From assembly GCA_964584325.1 (NCBI GenBank), contig CAZOZP010000011.1, forward strand, positions 1 through 61,703: a stretch of DNA of 61,703 bases, read 5' to 3'. The notes below the pieces were generated by a model. The model saw only the letters and a program-made list of their open reading frames with translations. It was not told where the DNA came from and did not search any database. The translations under genes and the position numbers were made by a program. Shown here piece by piece: positions 1 through 9,254 of this stretch; position 1 is the first letter of the stretch, and every line of letters begins with the position of its first letter. This stretch comes from CAZOZP01 sp964584325 (GTDB taxonomy: Bacteria; Bacteroidota; Ignavibacteria; Ignavibacteriales; Melioribacteraceae).

Positions 1-1
1 C

Positions 2-70
2 CCGAAAACCGGCATCTTAGTAATAATTGAAAAGAGAGAAAGCATTAGCGCCTTAGGTGCGAAATGTTAA
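2..70 (+). other. Possible C-terminal tail of an upstream gene
   Basis: An open frame enters from the window edge and ends in a double stop (taa tag) at 68-73; the 22 visible codons end in ...SALGAKC. No start is visible and no family can be assigned. The remaining stretch to 242 is AT-rich and non-coding, with a good ribosome binding site (ggagg) at its end for the next gene. It may equally be a chance open frame. Confidence 0.25.
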
Positions 71-242
71 TAGTACCATATAGATTGCTTAAGTTGGGAA
101 GTGGCTTTTTAAGAAATAGATTACTTCTAATCCAACGGACAAACCTCCAATTTGATTTTTATAAAAAGTTGTCTATTATTAATAGTTACGATAAATAAGT
201 TGTTTTATTTATTCTAAATGAAATTTCACATGGAGGATTTTT

Positions 243-1679
243 ATGTTAATAAACAGCATTGTGCTCGCTCTGTTATTTGTTATTCTATTTCAACCAAACA
301 AAGGTCAGTTTAATAATTCCGATAATAATGCCGTATCCGGAAATCAGGATAGCATTAATGATTCAGAATCAAAGGTTGTAACTTATCCTATACCTGCAGG
401 GTTGGTAACCAGTCCTGATTTCTCTGTAAAAGTAAATGGTAAAGATATTTGGACTGAGCGGGTTGGAGCAGGCGGAATGGAAGATATGAATATAGCCAAC
501 TTTTCCTGTTCGGGAACTCAGACAATTAAAATTACAGCATCTTCGGCTATTGATACTTTTGTTATAAGACCCAAGAGCAGGGGAATTATTGCCAAGGTTG
601 AAGGTAAAGAACTTAGCTTTACAATCAACGGTCCGCAAAAACTATATATTGAAATAAACGACTTGCCTCATCTCGCGATTTTTGCAGATCCCCTGGAAGT
701 TAATCCGCCTGAAAAAGAGGATGAAAATGTACTATACTTCGGTCCCGGAACTTATGATGAAGGGGAAATAAATCTAAAAAGTAACCAAACCTTATATATT
801 GCACCAGGGGCATATTTAAAAGCAAACCTGCGCGGTGATAATCTTGAAAATGTAACAATATCGGGTCGTGGTATTCTTCACGGAATTATCAGTATAAGCA
901 ATACAGTTAACCTGAAAGTTGAAGATATAAATATCCGCCACAACAGCAGAGGATGGACAAACACTCTTACAAATTGTTATCATAGCGGATATCGTAATGT
1001 GAAAGTATTTTCATATAAAACAATCTGGAGCACTGACGGCATCAATCCGGTTTCATGTGTCGATTTTTATATTGATGACTGTTTTACGAGAACAAGAGAT
1101 GATTGTATTTCAATCAAATCGTCAGACGCAGCACACAAAACCGATTCCATTACGGTTACAAATTGTATTATGGTTGGATGGTCGCACGCAGATGGAATAA
1201 CTTTGGGATTCAATCTTGAAGGTCTGGTTCAAAATGTTGTTGTGAAAAATTGTGATATCCTTTACGCCCGGGGACAAGGGCATACTGGTGGACACGCAGC
1301 ATTCAGCATCGTTTGCGATAATACCGGGGATGTGCGAAATATTCGGTTTGAGGATATCAGGGTTGAAGAGAACATTGAAATTAAAAATCTTGAATTAATT
1401 GTTACAGAGGGACAAAGGTATGGGAGCAGTAATGAGCCGGGACGTATTAAAGGTGTGTATCTTAAAAATATTAAATGGGAAAATGCAGATAAACCTCTTG
1501 TTCTTGCCGCAATTCCTTTTGGTGATCATAAGGTAGAAGATGTTACTTTTGATAATTGCTATGTAGGCGGTAAACTGCTCACAAATTTAACCGACGCAGA
1601 TTTTCAGGTCGAATTTGCCAGAGATATCAAGTTTATTCCATCAACAAAAACAACAAAGAAAATTATATCGAATGAATAG
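243..1679 (+). CDS. Secreted right-handed beta-helix glycoside hydrolase (GH28/GH49-like)
   Basis: A 478-residue protein with an N-terminal hydrophobic segment (residues 2-17, likely signal peptide). Residues 45-155 look like a beta-sandwich leader domain; from about 165 the motif FGPGTYDEGEINLKSNQTLYIAPGA leads into parallel beta-helix repeats, as in polygalacturonase-type GH28 and dextranase-type GH49 enzymes (family knowledge; the motif is quoted here only by its outline). The GH28 catalytic regions are recognisable but altered: STDGIN in place of NTDG, RDDCISIKS for the DD pair, and SHADGITLG where GHG is usual; no clear RIK motif is seen. It probably cleaves a plant or microbial polysaccharide outside the cytoplasm; substrate is unknown. 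The start ATG follows ggagg with a normal spacer. Downstream lies a repeat element rather than an operon partner. Confidence 0.75.
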   Translation: MLINSIVLALLFVILFQPNKGQFNNSDNNAVSGNQDSINDSESKVVTYPIPAGLVTSPDFSVKVNGKDIWTERVGAGGMEDMNIANFSCSGTQTIKITASSAIDTFVIRPKSRGIIAKVEGKELSFTINGPQKLYIEINDLPHLAIFADPLEVNPPEKEDENVLYFGPGTYDEGEINLKSNQTLYIAPGAYLKANLRGDNLENVTISGRGILHGIISISNTVNLKVEDINIRHNSRGWTNTLTNCYHSGYRNVKVFSYKTIWSTDGINPVSCVDFYIDDCFTRTRDDCISIKSSDAAHKTDSITVTNCIMVGWSHADGITLGFNLEGLVQNVVVKNCDILYARGQGHTGGHAAFSIVCDNTGDVRNIRFEDIRVEENIEIKNLELIVTEGQRYGSSNEPGRIKGVYLKNIKWENADKPLVLAAIPFGDHKVEDVTFDNCYVGGKLLTNLTDADFQVEFARDIKFIPSTKTTKKIISNE

Positions 1680-1680
1680 A

Positions 1681-1851
1681 GAAGAGTTCTTTTAACCAAC
1701 AGATTCATCTGTTGGGAGTTGTGAGAGAGGGAGGGGATGGATAGTAGGGGTTCGGGAACTTCCTTCAGATCTGTGCCGGTCTTCTCAATCAAACGGATAA
1801 ATCCGTTGGTTAGAGTAAGAAGAAGAGTTCTCCTAACCAACAGATTCATCT
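1681..1851. repeat. Small element with 30-bp direct repeats and inverted repeats
   Basis: Two 30-base copies beginning gaagagttct and ending agattcatct lie at 1681-1710 and 1822-1851 and differ at two positions. The first contains a perfect palindrome (9-bp arms, 2-base loop) at 1696-1715. The core ctaaccaacagattcatct at 1833-1851 also pairs, with about three mismatches, with ggataaatccgttggttag at 1795-1813. The element is non-coding, sits between convergent genes (GH28-like and M16 protease), and has the form of a dispersed palindromic repeat; whether copies exist elsewhere in the genome cannot be seen here. Confidence 0.7.
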
Positions 1852-1867
1852 TATGTGATAATTTATT

Positions 1868-4663
1868 TTACTTTTGTTCGTTTTTCAAAGTTACAAGTAC
1901 ATATCTGTTATTATTCAGGTATGTCTTTGCAGCATTTTGAATATCCCCTGCTTTTAATTCATTTATCCAATTATCATATCCATTAATTTCATCAAGCGGT
2001 AATTTGTTTTCATATAGGAAGAACAGAATTCCCTGTAAGGATTCATTTTGTTTTAACTGAATTTCTCGGGTTTTTTTCTGCTGTTCTTTTAACTTTTGTA
2101 TATAACTTTCAGCAGGAGGAGTGTTTTTTAGTGAATCCAGTTGTCTGAATATTAAATCCGTAAGTTCATCTGTCCGTGTAGGATCGCATCCGAAACCTAT
2201 CTGAAACTGATAAGAGCTTTCAGGAAATTTTTCCTGTGAGTAAAATGAATATATACCGTAAGTTCCGCTTTTCTCCTCCCGTATAATTTCAAGCAACCGG
2301 ATATTGAGGTAATCGGAAAGAGTTTGCAGATTATATAATTCCTTAGAACTCCAATCCAGTTTGCCGTTGAATATAAGCGCTACTCGACCTTGCGGATCAA
2401 TTCCCTTTACTACTTCTTTTTTTACAACTGTTTCCGGTGCGGAAATTTTATTGTCTTTTTCACCCAGAACTTTTTCCGAGAAAGGCAAAGAGGCAATGTA
2501 TTTTTCCAGTAATGGCCTGAATTCATTCATATCTATGCTGCCGGTAAAGAAGAAGGTGAAATCATCAGCTTCGCTGAAAAGTGAATTATAAAATTCTCTG
2601 ATCTTTTCAAGAGAAATTTCCGACAACCTTTCGGCAGTTATCGGTTGTGCCCGAAAATGGCCTTTTGCCATAACAGAGTTTATTGTATCCCGGAAAGCCT
2701 GAGAAGGGAAACGTCCTGCATTCTCAAGAGAAACTTTCATACTTTGAATGAATGAATCATACGCTGCTGTATCTGTTCTGAATTCGGTGAAATACAGATG
2801 AATCATCTGCATTAATGTTTCCAGACTCTTTTTATCCGACTTTCCGTTCATTCCTTGTTTATATTCATTAAACCAGGGTGAAAGCTCTACATTTTTCCCG
2901 GAAAGCATTTTAGTTAAATCTGTAGAACTAAACTTTCCTATTCCGCTGTTCCCTAAATAATATGGTGTAAATAAGGAAGCGATATATGAATCATCCCGGG
3001 CAACAGATTGGCCGCCTTTCGCATAACAATTAAAAACTATTTCATCGTTCTTAAAATCAGTTGGTAATACAATAACTCTTGAACCATTTGATAGTTTTAT
3101 TTCAAAAATATTATGACCGTCAATTTTCTTTTCTTCAGTTATTTTCCCTGATGCTATTTCTTTCTCGATTAATGATTTGCTTAGAGCATTTTCTGAATAA
3201 GGTTCAATCGTAGTTTCATCTATTGCGGAAATAACAGTTTTTATCTCTTCAGATGAAGGCAGTTTTAAATTATCTTTTTCAATACCCATTGTTACCACAA
3301 CTCTGTCCTGATCGGCAAATAATTCTTTTGCCCTACTGTTTATCTCATCATTGGAAATTGATGAAATCAAAGTTTTTGTGAGTGCATATTTAGCTTCAAT
3401 TCCTATAAATGGTTCATTATTTAATGCTTTTGATGTTATTTCACCCACAATTACTGATGATTCTGTTCGGTCTTTTTCATTGAGTTGGTTCTCAAGATCA
3501 TTAACAATCTTAACTTTTTGTCTTTCAATTTCAGAATCCGTAAGACCAAAAAGTTTAATTCTTTTCTGCTCTTTTACAAGCTGTTCTACCCCCGGTATTT
3601 GTCCGCTTTCAGAAGTAACTGCCTGTGTTATTAAAAAAAGCTTGCCTCTTGAAATTGTTACACTTCCGCTGTTTGGAAAACTTATTACGGGATTTGGTTT
3701 TTGGGAAATTTCATTAAGTCTGTCGGTAACTGCATTCGAGATAATCTGAGAAATAATAGAGTTTCTGAAATTATTTTCAGTAAGAATGTAATCATAATGT
3801 CTTTTATTAAATATCTGAACCAATGTAACCGGACTCTCTTTATCGCTTACGGCACTTACCAGAGTTTCGGAAAATTCAGGAATTAGGAAATCCTCTCTTT
3901 TCCTGCCCGAAGAAGTTTTTATTTCGTTGAAATTCTTAATGATGAGCTGTTTTACAGAATCTACATCGAAATCGCCTACGGCAATTACAGACATTAAATC
4001 AGGTCTGTACCATTCTTTGTAAAAACTAATTAATGATTCGTGTTTGAAGTTTTCAAGAATATCTTTTTTCCCGATAGGCAATCTTTCAGAATACTTTGAA
4101 TCCTTAAACAAAACCGGGAAAAGCTTATCCTGCATTCTTCCGAAAGGACCTCTACCCAAACGCCACTCCTCAATTATTACCCCTCTTTCTTTATCAATCT
4201 CTTCCGGATCAAAACTCATATTTGCGGCCCAATCGCTTAGTACAGTAAAACCTTTTTCAAAGGCTTCTTTATTTTCAGTTGGAATTGTAAGCATATAAAC
4301 TGTTTCATCGAAACTTGTATATGCATTTACTTCCGGTCCGAATTTCATTCCAATTGATTCCAGATAATTAATAAGTTCTTGTTTCGGGAAATTCTTTGTT
4401 CCGTTAAATCCCATATGTTCTACGAAATGAGCAAGTCCCTGCTGATCATCATCTTCAAGCACAGAGCCTGCATTAACTGCAAGCCGCAGTTCGGCACGTT
4501 TCTCAGGTTTGCTGTTCTTCAGTATATAATATTTTAATCCGTTATCCAGAACTCCCATAACCAGTTCCGGTGAAGATTTCAGTTTTATGTTTTCAGGCTC
4601 GCCTGCATAGCCTGTTGTAATCAATAAAACTAAAGTAAGAAATAAGAAAATACCTTTTTTCAT
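1868..4663 (-). CDS. Secreted M16 (pitrilysin/insulinase family) zinc metallopeptidase
   Basis: A 931-residue protein with a signal peptide (residues 1-20, cleavage likely after GYA). The inverted zinc motif HFVEH is at residues 79-83, with the third ligand Glu at about 159 in DKERGVIIEE, the spacing expected of active M16 enzymes. Length is that of the two-lobed, four-subdomain pitrilysin type; the second half (about 480-931) lacks HxxEH, as in the family. It is expected to degrade peptides in the periplasm. It stands alone on the minus strand; a 9-bp inverted repeat lies just upstream of the start (4673-4700). The 3' end faces the repeat element at 1681-1851. Confidence 0.92.
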   Translation of the reverse strand: MKKGIFLFLTLVLLITTGYAGEPENIKLKSSPELVMGVLDNGLKYYILKNSKPEKRAELRLAVNAGSVLEDDDQQGLAHFVEHMGFNGTKNFPKQELINYLESIGMKFGPEVNAYTSFDETVYMLTIPTENKEAFEKGFTVLSDWAANMSFDPEEIDKERGVIIEEWRLGRGPFGRMQDKLFPVLFKDSKYSERLPIGKKDILENFKHESLISFYKEWYRPDLMSVIAVGDFDVDSVKQLIIKNFNEIKTSSGRKREDFLIPEFSETLVSAVSDKESPVTLVQIFNKRHYDYILTENNFRNSIISQIISNAVTDRLNEISQKPNPVISFPNSGSVTISRGKLFLITQAVTSESGQIPGVEQLVKEQKRIKLFGLTDSEIERQKVKIVNDLENQLNEKDRTESSVIVGEITSKALNNEPFIGIEAKYALTKTLISSISNDEINSRAKELFADQDRVVVTMGIEKDNLKLPSSEEIKTVISAIDETTIEPYSENALSKSLIEKEIASGKITEEKKIDGHNIFEIKLSNGSRVIVLPTDFKNDEIVFNCYAKGGQSVARDDSYIASLFTPYYLGNSGIGKFSSTDLTKMLSGKNVELSPWFNEYKQGMNGKSDKKSLETLMQMIHLYFTEFRTDTAAYDSFIQSMKVSLENAGRFPSQAFRDTINSVMAKGHFRAQPITAERLSEISLEKIREFYNSLFSEADDFTFFFTGSIDMNEFRPLLEKYIASLPFSEKVLGEKDNKISAPETVVKKEVVKGIDPQGRVALIFNGKLDWSSKELYNLQTLSDYLNIRLLEIIREEKSGTYGIYSFYSQEKFPESSYQFQIGFGCDPTRTDELTDLIFRQLDSLKNTPPAESYIQKLKEQQKKTREIQLKQNESLQGILFFLYENKLPLDEINGYDNWINELKAGDIQNAAKTYLNNNRYVLVTLKNEQK

Positions 4664-4672
4664 ATCAATGCC

Positions 4673-4700
4673 TTTTGATTGTTTTATAAACCAATCAAAA
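4673..4700. promoter_or_regulatory. Perfect 9-bp inverted repeat in the leader of the M16 gene
   Basis: TTTTGATTG at 4673-4681 and CAATCAAAA at 4692-4700 are exact reverse complements around a 10-base AT-only-plus-C loop, ending 10 bases before the M16 start codon. It could be an operator, an mRNA hairpin, or a weak terminator reading rightwards (a run of six T follows at 4705). Sequence alone does not decide. Confidence 0.35.
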
Positions 4701-4870
4701 ATACTTTTTTATTATATAAAAATCAAAATAGAATATTGAAACATCAGGATAAATATTTCCTCGAACTGCAGATTTATAACAGGTAAAGAAACGCAATACT
4801 ATTGTCTTTAATGCGTTTTTGAATTATCTTAAAGGTAAATACCATTTGTTTTAGTAATTGGAGCTGTGAT

Positions 4871-5806
4871 ATGTCCGGAAGATTTTTTTTACTTATCATT
4901 CTGCTGGCTTCCGGCACAGTATCAGGAATTGAGACTCCTTCTGACTCTTCTTTTTCCGAGACTAAAGTAACAATAGATTCATTACTGGTATCAGCAAGAC
5001 AATTTGCATCCGAAAAAAAAGTTATCGAAGCCGATGAGTTTTATTTAAAAGCTGTGCAGGCTGATTCATCACATTTCGGAAATGTATTTGAATATGCTTC
5101 ATTCCTGCAGAAAAACAGACTAAGCGATAAGGCGGAGATTTGGTTAAAAAAAGCAATGGCTCTTGCAGGTGATGAACACGGCAGCAAGGCTTCTATTTAT
5201 AATTGCCTGGCAGTGATATATAATAACAGGAAAGATTATGATAAGGCCGAGCAGTCTTATTTGAGAAGTCTTGAATTGTTTAGACAGATGGCACAGGCTG
5301 AACCTGAAAAATATAAGCCTCTTAAGGCAATGGTTCTTAATAATCTGGCTGTTTTAAGAGAAAATACCGGGAAGGATAAAGTTGCAGAGGAAACATATCT
5401 TGAAGAATTAAATGTGCTGAAGGAGTTGTGTGCGGTTAAACCTGAAGAGTTTGAACGTAAACTGGCGGCTTTGTATTATAATCTTGCAGATTTACAGAAC
5501 AGAAACGGAAAGCAGAATGAAGCTGTTGCCAATTACAATAATTCATTGACTGTTTACAGAAAAATAAACGGACCTAAGGACTATTCTGAAAAGATAGCAC
5601 TTAATCTCAACAATCTGGGATGGATAAGTTTTCTGAATAAAGAATACGATAAAGCTGCATCTTATTATAATGAGAGCCTTGAGCTATTTAAAGCTCTTGA
5701 AGCTAAGAAACCGGGTTTATATACCACTGAAATCGATTGGACATTAAACAATATTCAAATACTAAAAAATGCACTTGCGGGGATTCAGGGTGGAAACCAA
5801 AAATAA
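4871..5806 (+). CDS. Secreted tetratricopeptide-repeat protein
   Basis: A 311-residue protein with a signal peptide (residues 1-19) followed by TPR units from about residue 33 to 300; the residue pattern of YNCLAVIYNNRKDYDKAEQS and LNNLGWISFLNKEYDKAAS is typical of Sel1/kinesin-light-chain-like TPRs. TPRs mediate protein contacts; no enzymatic domain is present and the partner is unknown. It is transcribed away from the M16 protease and ends in a strong terminator shared with the converging RND remnant. The start follows ggagctgtgat with a plausible Shine-Dalgarno. Confidence 0.85.
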   Translation: MSGRFFLLIILLASGTVSGIETPSDSSFSETKVTIDSLLVSARQFASEKKVIEADEFYLKAVQADSSHFGNVFEYASFLQKNRLSDKAEIWLKKAMALAGDEHGSKASIYNCLAVIYNNRKDYDKAEQSYLRSLELFRQMAQAEPEKYKPLKAMVLNNLAVLRENTGKDKVAEETYLEELNVLKELCAVKPEEFERKLAALYYNLADLQNRNGKQNEAVANYNNSLTVYRKINGPKDYSEKIALNLNNLGWISFLNKEYDKAASYYNESLELFKALEAKKPGLYTTEIDWTLNNIQILKNALAGIQGGNQK

Positions 5807-5845
5807 AACCTGCAGGGGAGGGTCAGTTGCCCTGCAGGTTTTTAT
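5806..5845. terminator. Bidirectional intrinsic terminator
   Basis: A perfect 12-bp stem AAACCTGCAGGG (5806-5817) / CCCTGCAGGTTT (5830-5841), flanked by A-rich sequence on the left and T-rich sequence on the right, lies between two convergent reading frames (TPR gene and RND remnant), so it can stop transcription from both sides. Confidence 0.9.
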
Positions 5846-6478
5846 TTATTGCTTCACTAAATCATTAGAAGCTTTTTTTGACATAATCACTTTTACTCTC
5901 GAAAGAGCGTCATTCAAAGATGTTATAATAACCGGCACTATTACAAGAGTAAGAACAGTTCCGAATGCAAGTCCGAATATCATTGAAACGCCCATTTGTC
6001 TCCAGAACTCTCCTTCAACACCTCCGAATTCAAATGAAAAAGAATAGAAATCGAACCCGAATCCGAATGTAAGCGGAATTATTCCTAATATTGTGGTAAT
6101 TGCCGTAAGAGTAACCGGACGAAATCTGCGGATACCTGCCTGGATAACAGCATTTCTAACCGTGTAATCTTTCTTGATCAGAATATTCATGTAATCCACA
6201 AGTACAATGTTGTTGTTCACTACAACTCCGGCAAGGCTTATTACACCTATTCCGCTCATAATGATTCCGAACGGCATGGAGAATACTATTAGTCCGAGAA
6301 ATACACCTATCAGAGAAATGGTTACTGCGGCCATTATTATGAAAGGCTGACTAAGTGAATTGAATTGAATTACAAGGATTAGAAAAATGAGCAGAAATGC
6401 AACCATAAATGCTTTTCCGAGGAAAGCTCCTGCTTCTGCTTGTTCTTTTTCCTGACCTGTATATTCAACCCAAATTTG
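5846..6478 (-). pseudogene. 3' remnant of an AcrB/CusA-type RND efflux permease
   Basis: About 211 codons match the C-terminal membrane half of RND permeases: an approach segment VEYTGQEKEQAEAG, then TM helices with FLILVIQFNSLSQPF, GVISLAGVVVNNNIVLVDY, the RRFRPVTLTAITTILG motif and a final FGTVLTLVIVPV helix. RND permeases are about 1,000-1,100 residues, so some 800 residues are missing. The RND-like reading frame extends upstream of the first ATG (6404-6406) to 6478 and then hits an in-frame TGA (6479-6481), after which RND similarity is lost. No adaptor or TolC partner is adjacent. I read this as a truncated gene rather than a working pump. Confidence 0.85.
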
Positions 6479-6507
6479 TCATTAGGAAAAAAATAATGAT
6501 AAATAAA

Positions 6508-6541
6508 ATGTCTCGTCCCGAAATTATTTCCGGAACGAGAC
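6508..6541 (-). terminator. Intrinsic terminator of the cheW-mcp operon
   Basis: Stem GTCTCGT (6510-6516) / ACGAGAC (6535-6541) with further C-G pairs inside; on the minus strand it is followed by a T-rich tract (attttattta). It lies 18 bases downstream of the mcp stop. Confidence 0.75.
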
Positions 6542-6558
6542 AGGAAGGGGGAAAGGTT

Positions 6559-8643
6559 TTATGCTGATAGTCTGCGTTGTAAATTACGCTTTCCGGGTAC
6601 ATTATTAATCATACCGGTAACTGAGTTCACTTTGAACTTATTAATAAGAGAAGTTAGTGTTTCTGTCATTCTATTTAAATCTTCCGAGGCATTTGCGATC
6701 TGCTGTGTTGCATTTGCAGATTCCTGAATTACTGTGTTAATCATTTCAACGCTCTTGCTTATTTGTTCGGAAGTTGAGGATTGTTCTTCTCCTGCAGCGG
6801 CAAGCTGAATTATTTCATTCGTTACATTACTTGTACTCGAAGTAATTGCAGATAATGCATCACCGGTTTCTTCTACAAGTTTTTTCCCTTCCATAACAGA
6901 TTTTCCGGCTTCAATCATTGATGAGTCAGCTTCCTTAGCTTCCATTTGTATTGCTTTTATTGTTTGAGCAATTTCTTTAGTAGCTTTAGTAGTTCTTTCA
7001 GCAAGTTTTCTTACTTCGTCAGCAACCACCGCAAATCCACGGCCTTGCTCACCTGCACGCGCGGCTTCAATTGCGGCATTAAGTGCAAGAAGGTTCGTCT
7101 GGTCTGCTATATCATCAATCACCTGAGTTATTTCGCCTATCTGGTCAGTTTTTCCGGCTAAGGATGAGATTATTCTTCCTGTAGTCTGAGCAGAGTATAT
7201 AATTCTGTCTATGCCTTTTTTATTTTCTTCAACTTTTGCCTTCCCGATTACAGCTTGTTCGTTGGCATTCTTGGAAAGATCGGCGGCGTTTGAAGAATTC
7301 CTGGCAGTCTGCATTATTGTTCTTGTCATCTCTTCTATTGCACTGGCTACTTCGCTTACTTGTGAACTTTGTTCGTGAGCACCGGCTGCCATTTCTTCAG
7401 AACTTGAAGAAATTTGAGTGCTGGCACTGGACACGGCTTCAACTGCCTGAATTACTTCTCCGATGAGATGGTTAAGAGAGTCGCTTAAATTATTAACATA
7501 TTTCTGAAGTTCTTCGAATTCACCCTTGAAGTTTCCTTCCAGACGGATAGTCAGGTCGCCTGTTGACATGATTTCCAATACTTTCTGGGTCTCTTTAACC
7601 GGAGCGGCAATTGCTTCCAATGTGTTATTAAATCCGTTTATAATATCATAATAACCACCCCTGAATTTTTCTGAATTTCCTCTGATGGCGAGATTTCCGT
7701 TTAGTGATTCTTTAACAAGAACATCTGTTTCGGCTTTCAGATTACGAAGGGTTTCGGCAATCATATTTAATGCAGGTGCGATTTCGTCTTTTTCATCAGA
7801 AGGTTGCAGGTAAGTATCCATTTTACCTTGTGAAAGACTTTTCATTTCGTTTACAGCTTTTTGGAGCGTGTCTGAAAATGAATCGAGGGAAGCAGCCATT
7901 ACTCCTGTTTCATCTGAATATGAAAGATTCAGTCGCTGATTTAGGTGTCCCTTAGACATTTCTTTCAAGACTTCAACAGTTCTTTTAAGCGGACGGGAGA
8001 TAAAGCCTGCCAGAAAATATCCGATTACCATTGAAGAAGCTACGGCTGCAAATCCGAGTAAATAGTTAGTTGATATTTTTGCGGCAGCTGTTTCTGCATT
8101 CTCTTTAGAAATTCTTTCCGCATCGTGTGTATTATATTTTATTAGTTCAGAAATGTTGTTTGAATAATTAGTTTCTTTAACTGCAAATGTTGACTCAAGA
8201 ATAATCCTGGCTTCCTCAATTCTGTCAGAAAGTATCAATTCCTCGAAGTTATTTATTTCTTCCAGAAGAATTCGTCTTGATGAAACAAATGTATCATAAT
8301 GCTTTTTTTCTTCTTCCGTTGAAATATTATCTTCGTATTGTTTTAATAATCTTGTTATTTCACTGCTTATTTCCTTCCTTTTTGAAACTTCTGCCACTCT
8401 GTCTGAATGTGTGAGTGCTAAAAGTTGTTTACGGAAAGATACTTTGAATTCGCCGATCTGTTCCATTGTTAATCCGAGAAGCTGTATGGCAACAACATTA
8501 TTGTTGTACATAGCAGCATCCCTTTGTTCAAGTTCGTTTAGTGCATTAGAAGAATAAACGGCAAGTATAACCGTAATAATTGCCACCATTGAAAATCCGA
8601 GTAGAATTTTTGATTGTATTTTAAGATTGTAAAACCGTTTCAT
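6559..8643 (-). CDS. Methyl-accepting chemotaxis protein with tandem HAMP-like units
   Basis: A 694-residue chemoreceptor. TM1 is at about residues 13-33, an all-helical extracytoplasmic domain of the four-helix-bundle type spans about 34-193, and TM2 is at about 194-213. HAMP follows (about 214-266), then further HAMP-like helices (about 270-390) including LEIMSTGDLTIRLEG. The cytoplasmic signalling hairpin carries the invariant tip AAIEAARAGEQGRGFAVVAD at about 515-540. No CheR-binding pentapeptide ends the protein. It is 20 bases downstream of cheW in the same operon and would feed a CheA kinase encoded elsewhere. Ligand is unknown. Confidence 0.95.
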   Translation of the reverse strand: MKRFYNLKIQSKILLGFSMVAIITVILAVYSSNALNELEQRDAAMYNNNVVAIQLLGLTMEQIGEFKVSFRKQLLALTHSDRVAEVSKRKEISSEITRLLKQYEDNISTEEEKKHYDTFVSSRRILLEEINNFEELILSDRIEEARIILESTFAVKETNYSNNISELIKYNTHDAERISKENAETAAAKISTNYLLGFAAVASSMVIGYFLAGFISRPLKRTVEVLKEMSKGHLNQRLNLSYSDETGVMAASLDSFSDTLQKAVNEMKSLSQGKMDTYLQPSDEKDEIAPALNMIAETLRNLKAETDVLVKESLNGNLAIRGNSEKFRGGYYDIINGFNNTLEAIAAPVKETQKVLEIMSTGDLTIRLEGNFKGEFEELQKYVNNLSDSLNHLIGEVIQAVEAVSSASTQISSSSEEMAAGAHEQSSQVSEVASAIEEMTRTIMQTARNSSNAADLSKNANEQAVIGKAKVEENKKGIDRIIYSAQTTGRIISSLAGKTDQIGEITQVIDDIADQTNLLALNAAIEAARAGEQGRGFAVVADEVRKLAERTTKATKEIAQTIKAIQMEAKEADSSMIEAGKSVMEGKKLVEETGDALSAITSSTSNVTNEIIQLAAAGEEQSSTSEQISKSVEMINTVIQESANATQQIANASEDLNRMTETLTSLINKFKVNSVTGMINNVPGKRNLQRRLSA

Positions 8644-8663
8644 ATTATTAGTCCTTATTTTTA

Positions 8664-9098
8664 TTAATTAAATTTTGCAATTTTTTCAAGATCAAGTAAA
8701 TCCAGGTATTGTTTGTCGCATCTTAGGGAGGTCTTTACAAATTTACTTTCAGGAACTTTCTCTTCTTTCCTGATTTCTGAAAGAATTCTTAAACCAATAA
8801 TTGAATCAACAAGATAGCCTACAAGTCCGTTATGAATTTCGCATATAAGAATTCTTGTGCTTTCTCCGGCAATTATGCTTTCGTAGCCCATCCGTCTTCC
8901 CAGATTGATAACGGGTATAATCATACCCTTCATATTTATTATTCCTTCAAATGAAGGATCAGTTCCAGGTATCATCAATACACCTGAAACGTTAACAATC
9001 TCCTTTACATGCTTCATATCGATGATGAAGTTCTTGTTTTTTACCAATACTTCAACTATTTCTATTCCCCGGTTTTTTCCGGGAGTTTCTGTTTGCAT
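8664..9098 (-). CDS. cheW: CheW-like chemotaxis coupling protein
   Basis: A 144-residue single CheW domain: FIIDMKHVKEIVNV, then PSFEGIINMKGMIIPVINLG (the conserved G-x-INLRG-xIxPVxDL-type motif) and a C-terminal YLDLLDLEKI. CheW proteins bridge receptors to the CheA kinase at the inner membrane. It is first in a two-gene unit with the chemoreceptor 20 bases downstream, which suggests a dedicated receptor-coupler pair. Other chemotaxis genes are not in the window. Confidence 0.9.
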   Translation of the reverse strand: MQTETPGKNRGIEIVEVLVKNKNFIIDMKHVKEIVNVSGVLMIPGTDPSFEGIINMKGMIIPVINLGRRMGYESIIAGESTRILICEIHNGLVGYLVDSIIGLRILSEIRKEEKVPESKFVKTSLRCDKQYLDLLDLEKIAKFN

Positions 9099-9254
9099 AT
9101 TTCACCACTTTTTTTAGCCTATAATCGTTATTATTGATCCTCGGTTCATGAAAATGGAATTAAGGAGCATTTATTGTAATAAAGGGTACAAAAACAATAA
9201 TGAAGCGTATATTAAATCGATCTTAAATTTTCCGATAATACTACATCATTTAGC

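Noticed and set aside
121..150. tccaacggacaaacctcc looks a little like the repeat core at 1691-1710
   Set aside because: Only a short partial match with several mismatches; no palindrome, so not counted as another copy.
3351..3749. 132-codon open frame on the plus strand inside the M16 gene
   Set aside because: Antisense shadow; Ser/Phe-rich pseudo-protein without start signals or homology pattern.
5846..6406. A complete small membrane transporter gene
   Set aside because: The sequence is the C-terminal part of an RND permease with similarity continuing upstream of the ATG to a stop; it is a remnant.
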